This document shows, piece after piece, positions 1 through 16,670 of a stretch of 64,000 bases of DNA. The stretch's first letter is position 1. Every line of letters begins with the position of its first letter. A program made the translations under genes and the position numbers. Source of the DNA: Colius striatus (taxonomy: Eukaryota > Chordata > Aves > Coliiformes > Coliidae); NCBI RefSeq assembly GCF_028858725.1, contig NC_084769.1, positions 811,001 to 875,000 of the forward strand. The letters run 5' to 3'. The notes beneath the pieces are model-generated. The model searched no databases. It was not told the origin of the DNA and saw only the letters and a list, made by a program, of their open reading frames with translations.

Positions 1-3000
1 TGGCGCAGAGGTCTGTGGTTAGGGTCACTCTCCCTCTGCCCCGTCACTGCCTGCTGGGGTATGGGTATGGCTCCTCTCACACTGGCTTTTCCTTGCCAGC
101 CATGGTGGGAAAGTCACTCACTGGGTCTGTTCGTTGGTGTCTAACTTAGCTCACAGGCTCTCTGCTCCTTAGAATACACCTGCTTTGCCAAGGTACTCGT
201 GTAAGCCAGCCCACCGCCCACCCTCTCTCTTGGAAGAGTTTGACTCTGGGTACAGACATCTTGATATGGAAATTCTCTGTCTTTCTCCATGGTGCAGATT
301 CTGGTTCAAAAGTAGAGCATGTGGATATGAAAAGGAGTGAATCTCAGGAGGAGGAGAAGCCTTGGGAAGGTGCAGCATGGTGCACACGTCCCAGCACAGC
401 CCTGCCAGGTGGGGCAGGGGCTTTGGCAGGCTCTTCCCTCGGGTTCCTGCCGCTGCCTCCAGCCAGGGACATGAGCCTCTCCCTCAGTTCTTCTTCATGC
501 CGACCCGCTTTGGCTTGGCTGTGTGTTAGTTACCAAGGGCTTGTACTGTAAAGATATCAAGAGTGACTGGAAGGCAATCAAATGACTTGCATCGTGAGGG
601 CAGAAGGCCTTTTGTCTGTTTTGATTGCCTGTGCATGAACTTCTGGGGTAGAACTGTAGATGGCATTGCATGCCTCAGTCAGCAGCAGAGCCCTTGCGAC
701 TGTGTCTTGCGTTAGACGAGCCTGTTCCTGATTTCAGTTGGTTTCTTCTGTAATGTCTGAAAATACACGTCTTTAAGGACAGATTCAACCTGGACATCTG
801 CTTGTTGTACCCTTCTTGTTGTTGGCAGGGATTTCATGACAGTACTTTCCATTAATGCATACAAGGTTTCAAAGTGCAGGATTGGTTTGCAGTAATTAGG
901 GGTTTTGGTTTTTGCCCTGAATTAGTTTCCAGCTGTCCACTGTTTTGGCTGGGATACTTTCTGTGCTGGCGGGTGACTCGAGGTGAGCTTCCTCTGTCAG
1001 TGGGATGTCGTAACAGGGCTGCAGAAAAGCACCTGCGAGCCACTGCCTCGATGGACCTTTCTGTGAATCTCTGTGTGAGAAATTGTGCACCTCAGCATGT
1101 AACAGGCTGTTTTGAGGAGTTGCTAACAAGGTCTAAAAGACTTCTCCCAGTTGTTGACTTGTGTCTCACAGGATTTTCAGGCCACATTTCAGATCTGGGA
1201 GGCAGTGCTTGTGATCTCTGCCCACACCCCACTCGTGAGTGGGATTTACCCTCCTCACAAGCCTGTTGATACCTCACAGACCTTTACCTGCAGCCCTGGA
1301 GTAGACTACTGAGCTTCTTACAAAGTGATGCTGACATGTGGCTATGCTGGAGGATGGTGTTTGGCCCCAAGAAGAATAAGTGTGGGCTGGGGAACTTGTT
1401 TCCCATCCCTTTTCCAAAGCAGCAAAGTTGATGTTGGCTTCAGTTACCTCCTTCAGTGGAGGCAGTGACTCAGCAGCTGTTGAACTGGAGCCTGAAGGCT
1501 CAGATGCTTTACATTTGCTACCAGATGTAGTTAATAGGGGTTTCTTGAGCTCTTGTGTGTCTATATGTGTGTTCATACTGCTGCTCTTTCTAACCTCTCG
1601 ATCTCAGAACGCCTAGTGACACTGGGTATTAAGTCTCCATCTTTACAGACGCTGGAAGCTGAGGCTGGGTGAGTGTAGGTGGGTCTGCAAATTCATCACA
1701 GGATTGTGGGCTTTCTGACCAGGCTGCTTTCAGAGGCTGGCTAAAGAAAGTGCCAGCCTCTCTAAGGAAAAGCATGTGGATGTGCTCAGTGTGTACAGCC
1801 CCACCTCTATGAGCTAGTGGGAAACTTCAGCACAGAATTCTCTGGTTTTAACATTTTTTTTCCTTCAAAAGTGCTTCTGTCATTCCATCAAAAGGCAGCA
1901 CACAGGGAGGACACTCTCCTCTCTGCTCTGTTTTGAGTGAGCTGGCACTGCAGCATCTCTAAAACTTGAGCTAAAAAGCATATGATTTCTGTTCTCTATT
2001 TGCATAATGGAAGGTGAGTCAGAGGAGAAAGGAGGCTTCATGCAACAAGGTAACAAGCTAATAGTGTAATTAACAAAGTGTATATTAAGTAATTTGCCAG
2101 CTCTCTTCTTTATTCCAGTTGCCCAAACTGTACACAGGCACAAATGGGCCTCATATCACCTACAGTGGCACACACTGGGGGGAAAGAAAGGGAAATGTAA
2201 CACAGTTCCTAAGACAGACAACCCTTGAGAATACTCATATTGCCAAGGGAGATGACTGGTACCAATTAGACTAATTGTTGAACAAGACTGTCACATTTTG
2301 GTTGTGCTTTAATGTCATCTGTAGGTTTTGCATGAACAAGCAATTACTCTGCATTTACCTGTTTGAAAATGCCAGAAGACATTGAAGCTCTTTCAGGGTA
2401 TGTTAAAGAAGTGGAAGGCTGCCTACCAAAAGTTTTGTAAGATACATGTTAATGCAGAAAGTGAGAAAAGCCATTCTTCAACCGAGAGCCTTCTGAGTGA
2501 ACCTCAGCATTGGAATGTAAATTGGAAAGGAAATCTTTTCAGTCCTTGCTGGGCCTTGAGAGCTTGGCTGGGTGCTGAGGGGCAGAGGGGTGTGGGTCAG
2601 GGCACAGCTCTGGCTTTCCCTCCCCTTTGGTTTCCTTGTTCCTTGTCTGCTACTGAACAGGGTGAGAAGGTCTCACTTGTTTTTTTCAGCACAGACTCAA
2701 TCCAAGAGTAGAGTTAGAAGGAAGATCTGTGAATGAAGAGACAAAAAAAAATGTCACTAAAGTCTCCTAGAATGGTAATGAGAGACAAAACTGTGGAGGA
2801 TGGGGAATGGAGCAAAGAAGGAATTGGAGGGAGGTATTTTTATGTATTTGTCTTTCTTCTGTGGGGCCACTTTGTTTCCTCTTAACTGATGTTTTTCTGA
2901 AAGCCACTGTTGGAGTTCAGTGGCCAACACTACCAGTTTGTGTTACTGCTCTGTTGCTGGCTGGCTTCTGGTTGGTTTGTTTTTCCCCTCTTTGTGTCAG

Positions 3001-3951
3001 TGCAGCTCAGCGCCCCAGCAGTGGGGCAGTTCCGGGGATAATCCCCAGCTGGACCCATCTCCTGAGGGTTCTCCTCAACAAAGCCCCAGTGGGCAGGGCT
3101 CCAGCCAGGGCTGCAGCCTCAGCTGCTCTGTGGATGAGAGGGCAGGGGAGGAAACAATTCAGATAATGCTTCATCTCATAGCTGGACCCTGATGGGTTTG
3201 CTGGATCCTTAAGCAGCCCTTTCCCAGCTGATGTCTGGGTATCCTGGAAGCGGTGCTGGGGGCTGTCATCAGGGTGGAAGCTGGGGAAAGTTGATTTTAG
3301 ATTCTAGTCCAAGTAGTGTCTTTTTGCAATAATTTAAAAGTCTTCTGTCTGTCTGACTAGGGCTCCACCTTAGCTGCAATACATTTTCTTACCACACTGC
3401 AAAGCACACACAGTTTGTTCCCTCTGAGTAGCTCAGGAGCTTAATCACACATAGTTCAGGGCTTTTAGAAGTCTTAGGGTGCCCATTATGTGTCTGAACC
3501 AAGGCAAAAGTAGGGGGTGAGAATGTCTTTTCCATTGGAGGAGGGAAGAAATCCTTCCTCTTCTTCTGCTGCCCTGAAAGTATGATTTTGTTTATGCAGC
3601 CTGGAATATAACTTACCCCATATTGTGAAATTGGTAAATGTTGCCAGATGTGCTATTTTTGTTTCACACGTGTGTACATGACTTCAGCTTCTGTTCTTGG
3701 TTAGTAAGTCATTGAACAGTACATTCAAAATCAGATTGCAAAATGCTGTGATTAGTGGCTGTTTAGGTTTTAGGGAGTCATGAGGGATTTTCTTGGTTCC
3801 CAAAGAGTTTAACATTGCACAACTACTGCAAGCATTGCTGGTGATGTTGCCTTTAGGTACTGTTTGCACCTTGTGTGTCGTGTTTCTGCACTTGTGCAGT
3901 TTGTCACTCCTGCTTTGCCTGGTTTGTGCTGTGGGAAGCCTCAGGAGTCTC

Positions 3952-4001
3952 CCTGGGGTGATGGATTTCCCCCTGGGGTGATGGATTTCCCCCTGGGGTG
4001 A
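3952..4001. repeat. 23-bp short tandem duplication
   Basis: GGGGTGATGGATTTCCCCCT-type unit repeated twice with a third partial copy. Confidence 0.8.
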
Positions 4002-5738
4002 GCTGCAGCCCTAGCTGCAGGATGCAGCGCTGCAGAGGGTTGGATTGAAGATGGCTTCCAACCCCCTGCAAAGCAGCAATCACAGTGCTGGTACTTGTGA
4101 AGTATCCTGCGTGGGCTCAGTGAAGAACTGGAAGGGGTTTGAGTGGCTGCCACCAGCCTTGGTCTGCACTTTGTCTGATACAGCCAGCAGACTGAAGGAT
4201 GACAAAGAACCAGTTGACTCCTTCCAAGAAGCTTCTGCAGATGGTCACGATCTCTTCATTGCCAGAACTTGATGGAGACCCCGTGGAAACTGTCCTGGAC
4301 ACCTCACTGCTGCCTTGCCTCTGCACTTGAGCTCTCTCAACTGAGGAGACCTGTAAGCATCACTGAGCTTGATTTTTATTCTGAACTACTGTTACTGCAT
4401 AAGTCATAAAGCTGGCATCTGTTTGTGTTCCTGATGCCGGATGTCACCCTCCTGAGTGGGTGTGAGTCTGAATCTCGCTCTGCTTCACTCTGATGTCTCG
4501 CTCTGCATCCCCAGAATGGCCCCGAGTGTCTGTGTCCCTGTGCTCCCTCCTCCGTCCTCCTGCTCCAGCCAAGGTTGCTTCTGCTGCTTGCCCCTGAGTG
4601 TCTTGATGAGTTTGCTGGCCTGCTGTGGTCCCTGCTAGACCTGCTGCTTCCTCTGTCCTGCCCTGCTGCTTGCCTGACTCCCAAAACGCCATATGGGAGG
4701 GAAATAGCTCTACAAATTAAGCCCCGTTGTGGTTGTCTCACACAGCCTGCTCTGCAGCTCTTGGGTGATACCGGTTGTGCTCACAGCTCTTTCCTGTTAA
4801 AATGCATCTGATCCCTTTTCTGTTAAAATGGCTGATGTTTTTTCCCTGATAAGAATGGTTTTGTTGCTTTTTAAAAAAGAAATACTGAGCTTTTATTTAT
4901 GTCTCTCAAAGTCCTACTCTAAAAGCTGTTTCAGTGCTTTGCAGTGTACAGCCAGTGCACTGCAAGTTGCACATTGCCATGTCCCAGAAGCCTAAACCAC
5001 AGCGTTGTCCTGCTGAGTTCTGTTGGCAAATGTAGGAGCAGAACCCGGATTTGCAGAGTGTATGACAAAGTGGTGTGGGCAAGGCTGCTGGAGTGAAAGG
5101 CTTTCATGGTGAAAGGCTCCACAAAACCTTGTTAAGGTGCCATCTTTTGGGTTCATCGTGAGGGGGAAGCAATAAAAAGAGTGCTCGTGGAATGGTGCAT
5201 TTCTCCACTCTCCTTGCTCCACACCTCTGTGCTTTGCTCCTCTGTTGTCTGCCCGTCTGAAATCATGGCCTGGGCAGTCCCTGTGTGTGCCAGGCAAGGT
5301 GCTGCCGCAGCAATGCCGTGTGCAGCTGGTTCAGGAGCCGCCAGGAAGAGCTAAGCAATGTGCTGTGCCCTTAGCAAGCTTGGCTTTTGAAGCTGCTTCC
5401 TTTCTTCCTGGAAAGTTTTATGCATATTCATAGATGTGTATAGTTGCAAGGTAAAGAGCCAACAGTAACTGTAACTGTTTTTGCCTGTACAGGTTTGGCA
5501 CCTGTAACATCCAGACTGCAAGGAAACAGGCTCGAAGGTAAAGAGAACAGAAGTGGAGATTCTCAGGTTCTCTTCTGGAAGTGATGCTCTGGGAAGAAGG
5601 AACTGTGAGAGGAAGAGGAGGAAGGAGCTGGAAGACCTGGCAGGAGGATGCAGGGCAGCAGTGACCGTAGGCTGCAGGACTGTGGCCGTGTGCTGGTGAA
5701 CACACAGCATCCTCCACCTCACCGAGGCTGAGCATTTC

Positions 5739-5820
5739 AGTTGGAAAAGCCCTTTGAGCTCGTGGAGTCCAGCTGCTGCCCTCCCACTGCTGAGCCCACC
5801 GCTAGCCCATGTGCATCAGT
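5739..5820 (-). repeat. CR1 LINE 3'-end fragment
   Basis: GTTGGAAAAGCCCTTTGAG followed by GTGGAGTCCAGC resembles the reversed 3' tail of a CR1 family also seen at 50148 and 57628. Only about 80 bp align. Confidence 0.55.
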
Positions 5821-6275
5821 GGGAGCCTGGGCTGTGGGAGCTGCTGGCACTGCTGTGTGCCCGGCCACCGAGCTCCCCTGTGTCTGCACGGCCCCTGCAG
5901 AGCCTCTTCCCGTGGGCTCGGCTGGTGCTCCTCAAAGCTTCCCGGTTATTGTCCTTTTGATACTGTTTGTGCTGCCCTAAGGACAATAAAGTTGTGTATG
6001 TTGTTCATCTCATGTTCTGTTGTTTGTCAGCAGCTGGTGGGAAGAACTGAGATATCTTAGTAAGTCTGTTGTGTGTTTTGTGTTTAACAGCCCCTGCCAC
6101 AGGTAATGAATCCCCTCAGAGCTGCGGCATTGTGGTGCAGGCATTGGTTTGGGTGATGCATGAGAGGTGCAGTGTTTTGAACACCCTGGGCACAGCTCCC
6201 CAGCCCAGGGGCTCGTCAGGATGACTGTGGGCAGTCAATCGTTAAATCTCAACGTGCTGTCACTCCACCGCCTTT

Positions 6276-6512
6276 CATGTTATCATAGCATCACAGAATG
6301 GTTTGGGTTGGAAGGAACATTAAAGCTCGTCCATTCCACCCCCCTGCCATGGGCAGAGATGCCTTCCACCAGCCCACGTTGCTCCAGGCCCCGTCCAACC
6401 TGCCCTTGGACACTGCCAAGGATGGGGCAGCCTGTGCCAGGGCCTCACCACCCTCACAGGCAAAAGCTGCTGCCTAAGATCTCACGTAAATCTTCCTGTC
6501 TTCCCCTCCCCG
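6276..6512 (-). repeat. CR1 LINE 3' tail, antisense, abutting ACVR1C exon 3
   Basis: Typical CR1 tail read in reverse: CACAGAATGGTTTGGGTTGG, CCCCCCTGCCATGGGCAG, GGATGGGGCAGCC, CCTCACCACCCTCACAG, then TAAATCTTCCTGTCTTCCCC, the usual CR1 pyrimidine-rich part. It ends about 20 bp before the exon 3 acceptor. Confidence 0.88.
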
Positions 6513-6534
6513 CTCTCCCTTGTGTCTCCGCAAG

Positions 6535-11506
<4,972 letters not shown>

Positions 11507-12000
11507 CGGGGCTCCCCGCGGGAGGACAGGGGAGGGAATTCTGCTGTTCGTCTCGTGACGTGTGATATCACTTTTGTTTTTGGTCTACCTCAGACACCGC
11601 GGTTCAGTATTGAAGTGCCCGGGCCAAAGCACTGACGTCCAGCTTCAGATCCGGCCACTGGCAGGGGCAGCTTTTGATTCGTGGTTCAAGTCGAGGATTT
11701 GCTTTGGCTTCCTCCAGTAAATGGAGCAGCTGGCTCACAGCAGAAGGGAGCTGTAAACCCCACGATGGGGGAAATACCTTTCACTGTTGTGTTTTTTGTC
11801 CTAGTCAAACCCCAAACGTTTTGGAACTAGCTGGTGTTGGTCAAAGCCTGTGGTTTCTCTCCTGAATGTGTTATCCTCAAGCCAAACAAAAGACCAAACT
11901 TAGTCCAGCTTTTTACATGTTTTTACAGAGGAATCTGAGAAGGGTCTGTCAATAAAATGCATTTTAAAACACTATATTTATCATAACCTAAGCAAATAAA
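11507..12000 (+). other. ACVR1C: ACVR1C 3' UTR with two AATAAA signals
   Basis: Non-coding sequence after the stop. AATAAA occurs at 11951-11956 and at 11995-12000, so cleavage is likely near 11.97 or 12.02 kb. The real 3' UTR could be longer; this is inferred from the signals only. Confidence 0.55.
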
Positions 12001-15000
12001 AGAGGTGATAGTTCCACTAAGGGTGTATATTGTGAACAAAAGCACCTGGTCAGTTGCTTGTTAACTTTCAGTGTCTTGGTTTCACACATGATGTTATAGT
12101 TAGGATCTGGAGTTATTTAATCTGTTCATGTGGTGATTGAACATATTGATGGAGGGAGCGTTTAACAGTTTTAGCAGGAAAATCAAGAGGCAGTGCTTTT
12201 CCAATAGACCTGGAGGGATGGGTGGGGAGAAATTCCACCTGAACTGAGACAGTGTATGTTTTTAAACACCATCTTGCCAATTGGTCACTGGAAATATTTT
12301 TTAGTGCCTTTTGATGTTTTAGGGGGAAGCTTTAACACAATTAACTCTTGGAAGAACCTGGCAGAAAGGTTGGTTGCTCATTGCAGGCTGCACCGTGCTG
12401 TCAGGGGGCTGGGGATGGCAGGGCTCCTGGCCACACAGTGCCCATGGCCTGGGGAAGCCGATGTGCTTCCTACCACCCCAGCTTTCAGCACCTATGGTTT
12501 GTGCTGCAAACGTACCCACAGCCTGGGCTGCGTCACTGTTTGTCCATTGTGGCCCAGGGGCCTGTTCAAACCCAAACTGAAGGCGCTAAAGTCCTTGCAC
12601 AAAGCCAGTACAGCCTGCTCAGAGGCCTCATGAGGGTTTCTGTAACAGCACCAGGCTGGTCAAAAGCATCACCCACTCGCTATTTCCATGATACTGCAAG
12701 CTGCCAGAAGCAGGGGGTGTGTGGCCTGTTGGCTGACTAGTGGAGAACACTTCTACTAGGTTGCTAGTAGCTCTTTCTCTATGATGCTTTGTGAGATTAG
12801 AATCAGAGTCATTGCATAGGTTTAATTCTCATGTGCTTCAACTGCGTAACTGCAGCAGGGACCCCAACTGATGCACACTTGCTTCACACATTTTCTTGTG
12901 TGGTTGCTGCCACTGCATGATCCAAAGTGTACTGAAGGGATTTGCAAACACTGGATCCAGGAGTTGTCCTTGTGTAATGTGACTTGAAAAAAATCCTTGA
13001 CTTAAAAAGGAACAACCAAAGGTTATTTTGTAAGTGGGGAAAGGAAAGGTCTTATCCATTGAACTCAGCTGTTCTTGAGGTTGCAGAATAAGGTATCTGA
13101 AAGCAGTGCTAGTGGAGTAAAATAATAGTATTAGAGCTGTTTCTTCAACAGTATTTAAGCTGTGCAGGTGAGGTGAACCTTTAAGAATGACATTAGCACT
13201 CAGGAAAGTGTGTAAAAGCAAACAGTCCCCCTTTCCAGAGCTGCTGGAGCCTGCAGACCTGGTTAGCTGTGAAAAAGAGTGGGGAAAAAGAAGCAAGTGC
13301 TTGCCACAGCCAGAGAGGTGTGTTAAAAAAACACGTTGAACCCGGTCTCTTGGAGCAGGTGACAACGGGGAGAGCCGAGCAGGTTCCTGGTGCATAGCGG
13401 GCACAGATCCGGCGGAGTGCAGCTCCTGCCACATGTGCAGGGACACTGGGACTCGTTGGTGAGACCCTGGCCAGGTCCCGTACACCGTGCAGGGTGACCA
13501 GGGGACACCGTGACCTTCTCTTTGACCCCTTTGAAAACGTGCCGTTGGTTTGGGGGATTTTTTGGCCTAAAATTGAGATGTTCCCTGGACTTCACGGGGA
13601 GTGTGATCAGAATGCTCTCTGGGGATACTTCTTCCATTTGAAATTGAGTCCTATGCACTTTGTACCGATACTGTCCTTTGCAGGGACCTATGCCCTTGAA
13701 GTGTATTGATAATTGTTCCTGGGGGTGCTTTCCCTGTGAGGAGGATTGCAGGCTGGAGGAGGTTGTTGTCTGTGCAGAGCTCCTCTGGGTCAGGCACTGT
13801 GCTCGACTGAAGTGCTGTGAGTTGTATAAAATGTGCTTTTTGGCATAAGGCGGCTGGTGACCCCCAAAACAGGAGAGTTTGCTGAGTAACAGGGTGTGAC
13901 CCAGCACCCAGAGATGGTGCTGCCCGCTCCCGGCCCTGGGTCCCGCGGCTGCTCGGGGGTTCCTTGGAGCCCTCCCCTGCCCCAGGGGCTCAGGCGCTTG
14001 GTGGGTCTGCAGAACTCACTCTGCAGGAGGCTGGTGAGGCTGTTGCATGGGCCTCATGCCCGCTGTGTGTTTACCCCAGGTGCAGTGAAATCAGGCAGGA
14101 TGTGCAGAGGGAGCTCAGTGGCACAAGGCTGATTCCTCTGCAGCCCCTCCACGACCTGCCCTGAGGTACAGCCTGCTCCCCCTGCTTGTTTCAGTTTAAT
14201 CCCCTGTATAACCCCCATCAGCAACTGCTTTTCAGTTGTAAATGCCACTTGCTCTCCCCAGTGCATTCGGTCAGTCCACTGGAGTGGTGATTTTTAGGTG
14301 GTGCTTTTCCCCTTTCCCTCCTGGACCTCTGGAGATTGTTGAACAACCTGAAATTTGAAGAAACCCCTTTTGGTGCCCACGTGGGGAGAGTTGGGGAGGG
14401 GAGGATGCCCTGCAGGGCTGGCAGGGGTCTGCCTCAGCTGCACCTCTCACAGGTCACAGCTCCAGCCCTGGGAACACTTTCAGCGACGATCTGTTTGCCT
14501 CAGCCTTTCACTTACATCAGTATTATTGCACGGGTTTTCTTTCTTGTTTTGTTGTTGAGAGGTAAGTGTGGGTTTCAGCAAACTGGAGCAACTGAGCCAA
14601 GGGGCTGATACTGAACTGGGCTTTCAGATGTTTGCAAACTGTGCACTCCTTTGACACACCAGCCCAAACCCCTCTGTGGTAGTGGCCTTTCCCCTCAGTG
14701 CACGTTTGTCCTGCTCCAATTTAAGAAGGGAGGTTAAGCTGAGACACTCCTTTGCAGTTGTAGGGAGGCTTAGGGCTCTCGAGAGGTTACTAATATTCCT
14801 GCTGACCTTCGCTTTCAAGCCCCAGTCCTTGAGCTCATACCAGTTTTGGAGCTCGCAGCTGCTGCAGAGCAGTCCCTGCTTTCAGCCTCTCCCGAGTGAT
14901 GCTTCTAGTTCGGGCGAGTTCTTTACATCTGCTTCTGATAACAGACTAGAACTTAATGCATGCAAAATGGACTGAAAGGGAAAGATAATTTTCTCTAGCA

Positions 15001-16243
15001 CCTCATTTTGTTGTTGTTGTTTCCTTAACTGCTTCCCCCAAATACCCCCTGAGAAATTCAGTCTATGATCTCCTTTGCACTTTGATACCCGTACAGCCAT
15101 TTGCACTTCACCAAGGTAACTCCCTGACGTGACCCTATAGCGAATCCCATAGTATTTTAGACATTGTTATACCACTTCCTTCTTTGGTAATATATCCAGG
15201 AATGACAAATCAAGTTGTTCAGAAAGACATCTGGTCCCTACAGCGGGTCGTGACGCTGGATGGAGCAGTGATCCTCTCGTGGTCCCTGCCTGCCTGGAGC
15301 TGCTGTGCCCGCTGAAGGGCTCCAGGCTGGCCCCAGCACGGCCGCTCTGATGGGAATGAGGTTGTCAGTTGAGAAGGGAAGCCGAGGGCCTGCCTCCCCT
15401 CGGGGCTCACCTGGCCCCGGGCCTGCTGCGGGGCTGTCGGCGTGGCTGCGGGATGCGCGGCGCGTCCTTCGTGGTGGGTGGGAGCAGCATGGCCCCGGGT
15501 GCTCAGGAAGCCACGGCTCCAGGGGTCCTGCTGTGCTGGAGGGTGGGTTTGGGACGCTGTCCTGGCCCTCACACAGAGCCCGAGGCAGCGCCCTGCACGC
15601 TGAGCTGCCCCGTTTCCGCCTCGGCGCTGAGGGACGGGCTCCCGTGTCAGCAGGCCGCACAGCCTGCCCCTGCTGGCAAATAGGCCTGAAGGGGTGCGAT
15701 ACGTTTCTACAGGAGGTAAGAAACGTGCAATAAGTTGTAACTTCTACTGAATGTATTTTTGGCGTAAATAGACCGAGTGTACTCCGAATGTAGCTGTTAC
15801 ATTTGTGTCTCAATCTGCTGTGCTTTTCAGCCCCCAAAGAGAAACGTGTGGTGTCTTGTCAATCTGCAAACCAGTTTGAGTCGTCTGTTTTTTAAAGAGG
15901 CATTGATGCTGTTTAATCGGGGAGTAGTGTGACGTTTTAGATCTTAGCCTAGCAGTACAGTGCTAGAATTCAACTGTCGTATTGTGAAATGCCTCATCTA
16001 GTGCTCGCTGCAGCAAGGTGTTTTTAGAGCTGTTGCTGAGGTCGTGGCTCACTCTAGCAGTTGCCCTGGATGTACATGGTTGGTGTGTGTTGTATTTTGT
16101 ATGCACATTGCACAAACAGGCATTGCTTTGGAAGGATGTGGTGACTTCAATAAACCAAGCACACTGCCGTTGTGTTCCTGTGAAGCGCGCCGCTGGCTTC
16201 TTTAACGTCCACTTTGTGAGGGGAAAAGGGTTGGTGGCTGTTT
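12001..16243. other. Intergenic, ACVR1C to CYTIP, first part
   Basis: No gene recognised. Two overlapping minus-strand open frames (12838-13485 and 13323-13907) show no family features. A GC-rich block lies at 15240-15720, with a good splice-donor consensus at 15716. Confidence 0.6.
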
Positions 16244-16670
16244 CACTGAGTCACAGGATCTCAAGGGCTGGAAGGGACCTGGAAAGCTCACCCAGTGCAA
16301 CCCCCCTGCCAGAGCAGCACCAGCTAGAGCAGGGCACACAGGGACTCATCCAGCTGGGTTGGAATGGCTCCAGAGAAGGAGACTCCACAGCTCGTCTGGG
16401 CAGCCCCTGCCAGTGCTCCCTCACCCCAACAGGGAAGTTTGTCCTTGTGTTTCTTTGGAACCTCTTCTGTTCCAGCTTGTACCCATTGCCTCTTGTCCTA
16501 TCACAGGCCATCCCTGAGCACAGCCTGGCTCCAGCCTCCTCACACTCATCCTTTAGGTGTTTGTAAACATTCATGAGATCACCCCTCAGTCTCCTACAAG
16601 CTACAGAGCCCCAGCTCCCTCAGCCTTTCATCAGAAGGGAGATACCTCACTCCCATCATCATCTTTCAGG
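16244..16670 (-). repeat. CR1 LINE, about 430-bp 3' tail, antisense
   Basis: GAGTCACAGGATCTCAAGGG, CCAGTGCAACCCCCCTGCC, CTTGTCCTATCACAGGCC and CATGAGATCACCCCTCAG follow each other as in CR1 read backwards. The same subfamily recurs at 23540 and 61418. Confidence 0.92.

Larger units (their letters stand above)
1..6275. other. ACVR1C intronic sequence (presumed intron 2), no exon recognised
   Basis: No open frame here resembles the cysteine-rich activin-receptor ectodomain, so exon 2 is presumed upstream of the window. Contents seen: a 23-bp direct repeat (2.5 copies) at 3952-4001, a short CR1-like fragment at 5739-5820, and a strong AATAAA with GT-rich downstream sequence at 5985. The rest is unremarkable non-coding DNA. 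Confidence 0.6.

Noticed and set aside
5741-5980. 79-residue plus-strand frame with a hydrophobic C-terminus, considered as a missing ACVR1C exon 2
   Set aside because: Begins in a CR1 fragment and lacks the cysteine pattern of the activin receptor ectodomain.
12838-13907. Two overlapping minus-strand open frames of 215 and 194 residues
   Set aside because: No recognisable domain, no codon pattern and no splice context; length is near what chance gives in moderately GC-rich DNA. Only a protein search could change this.
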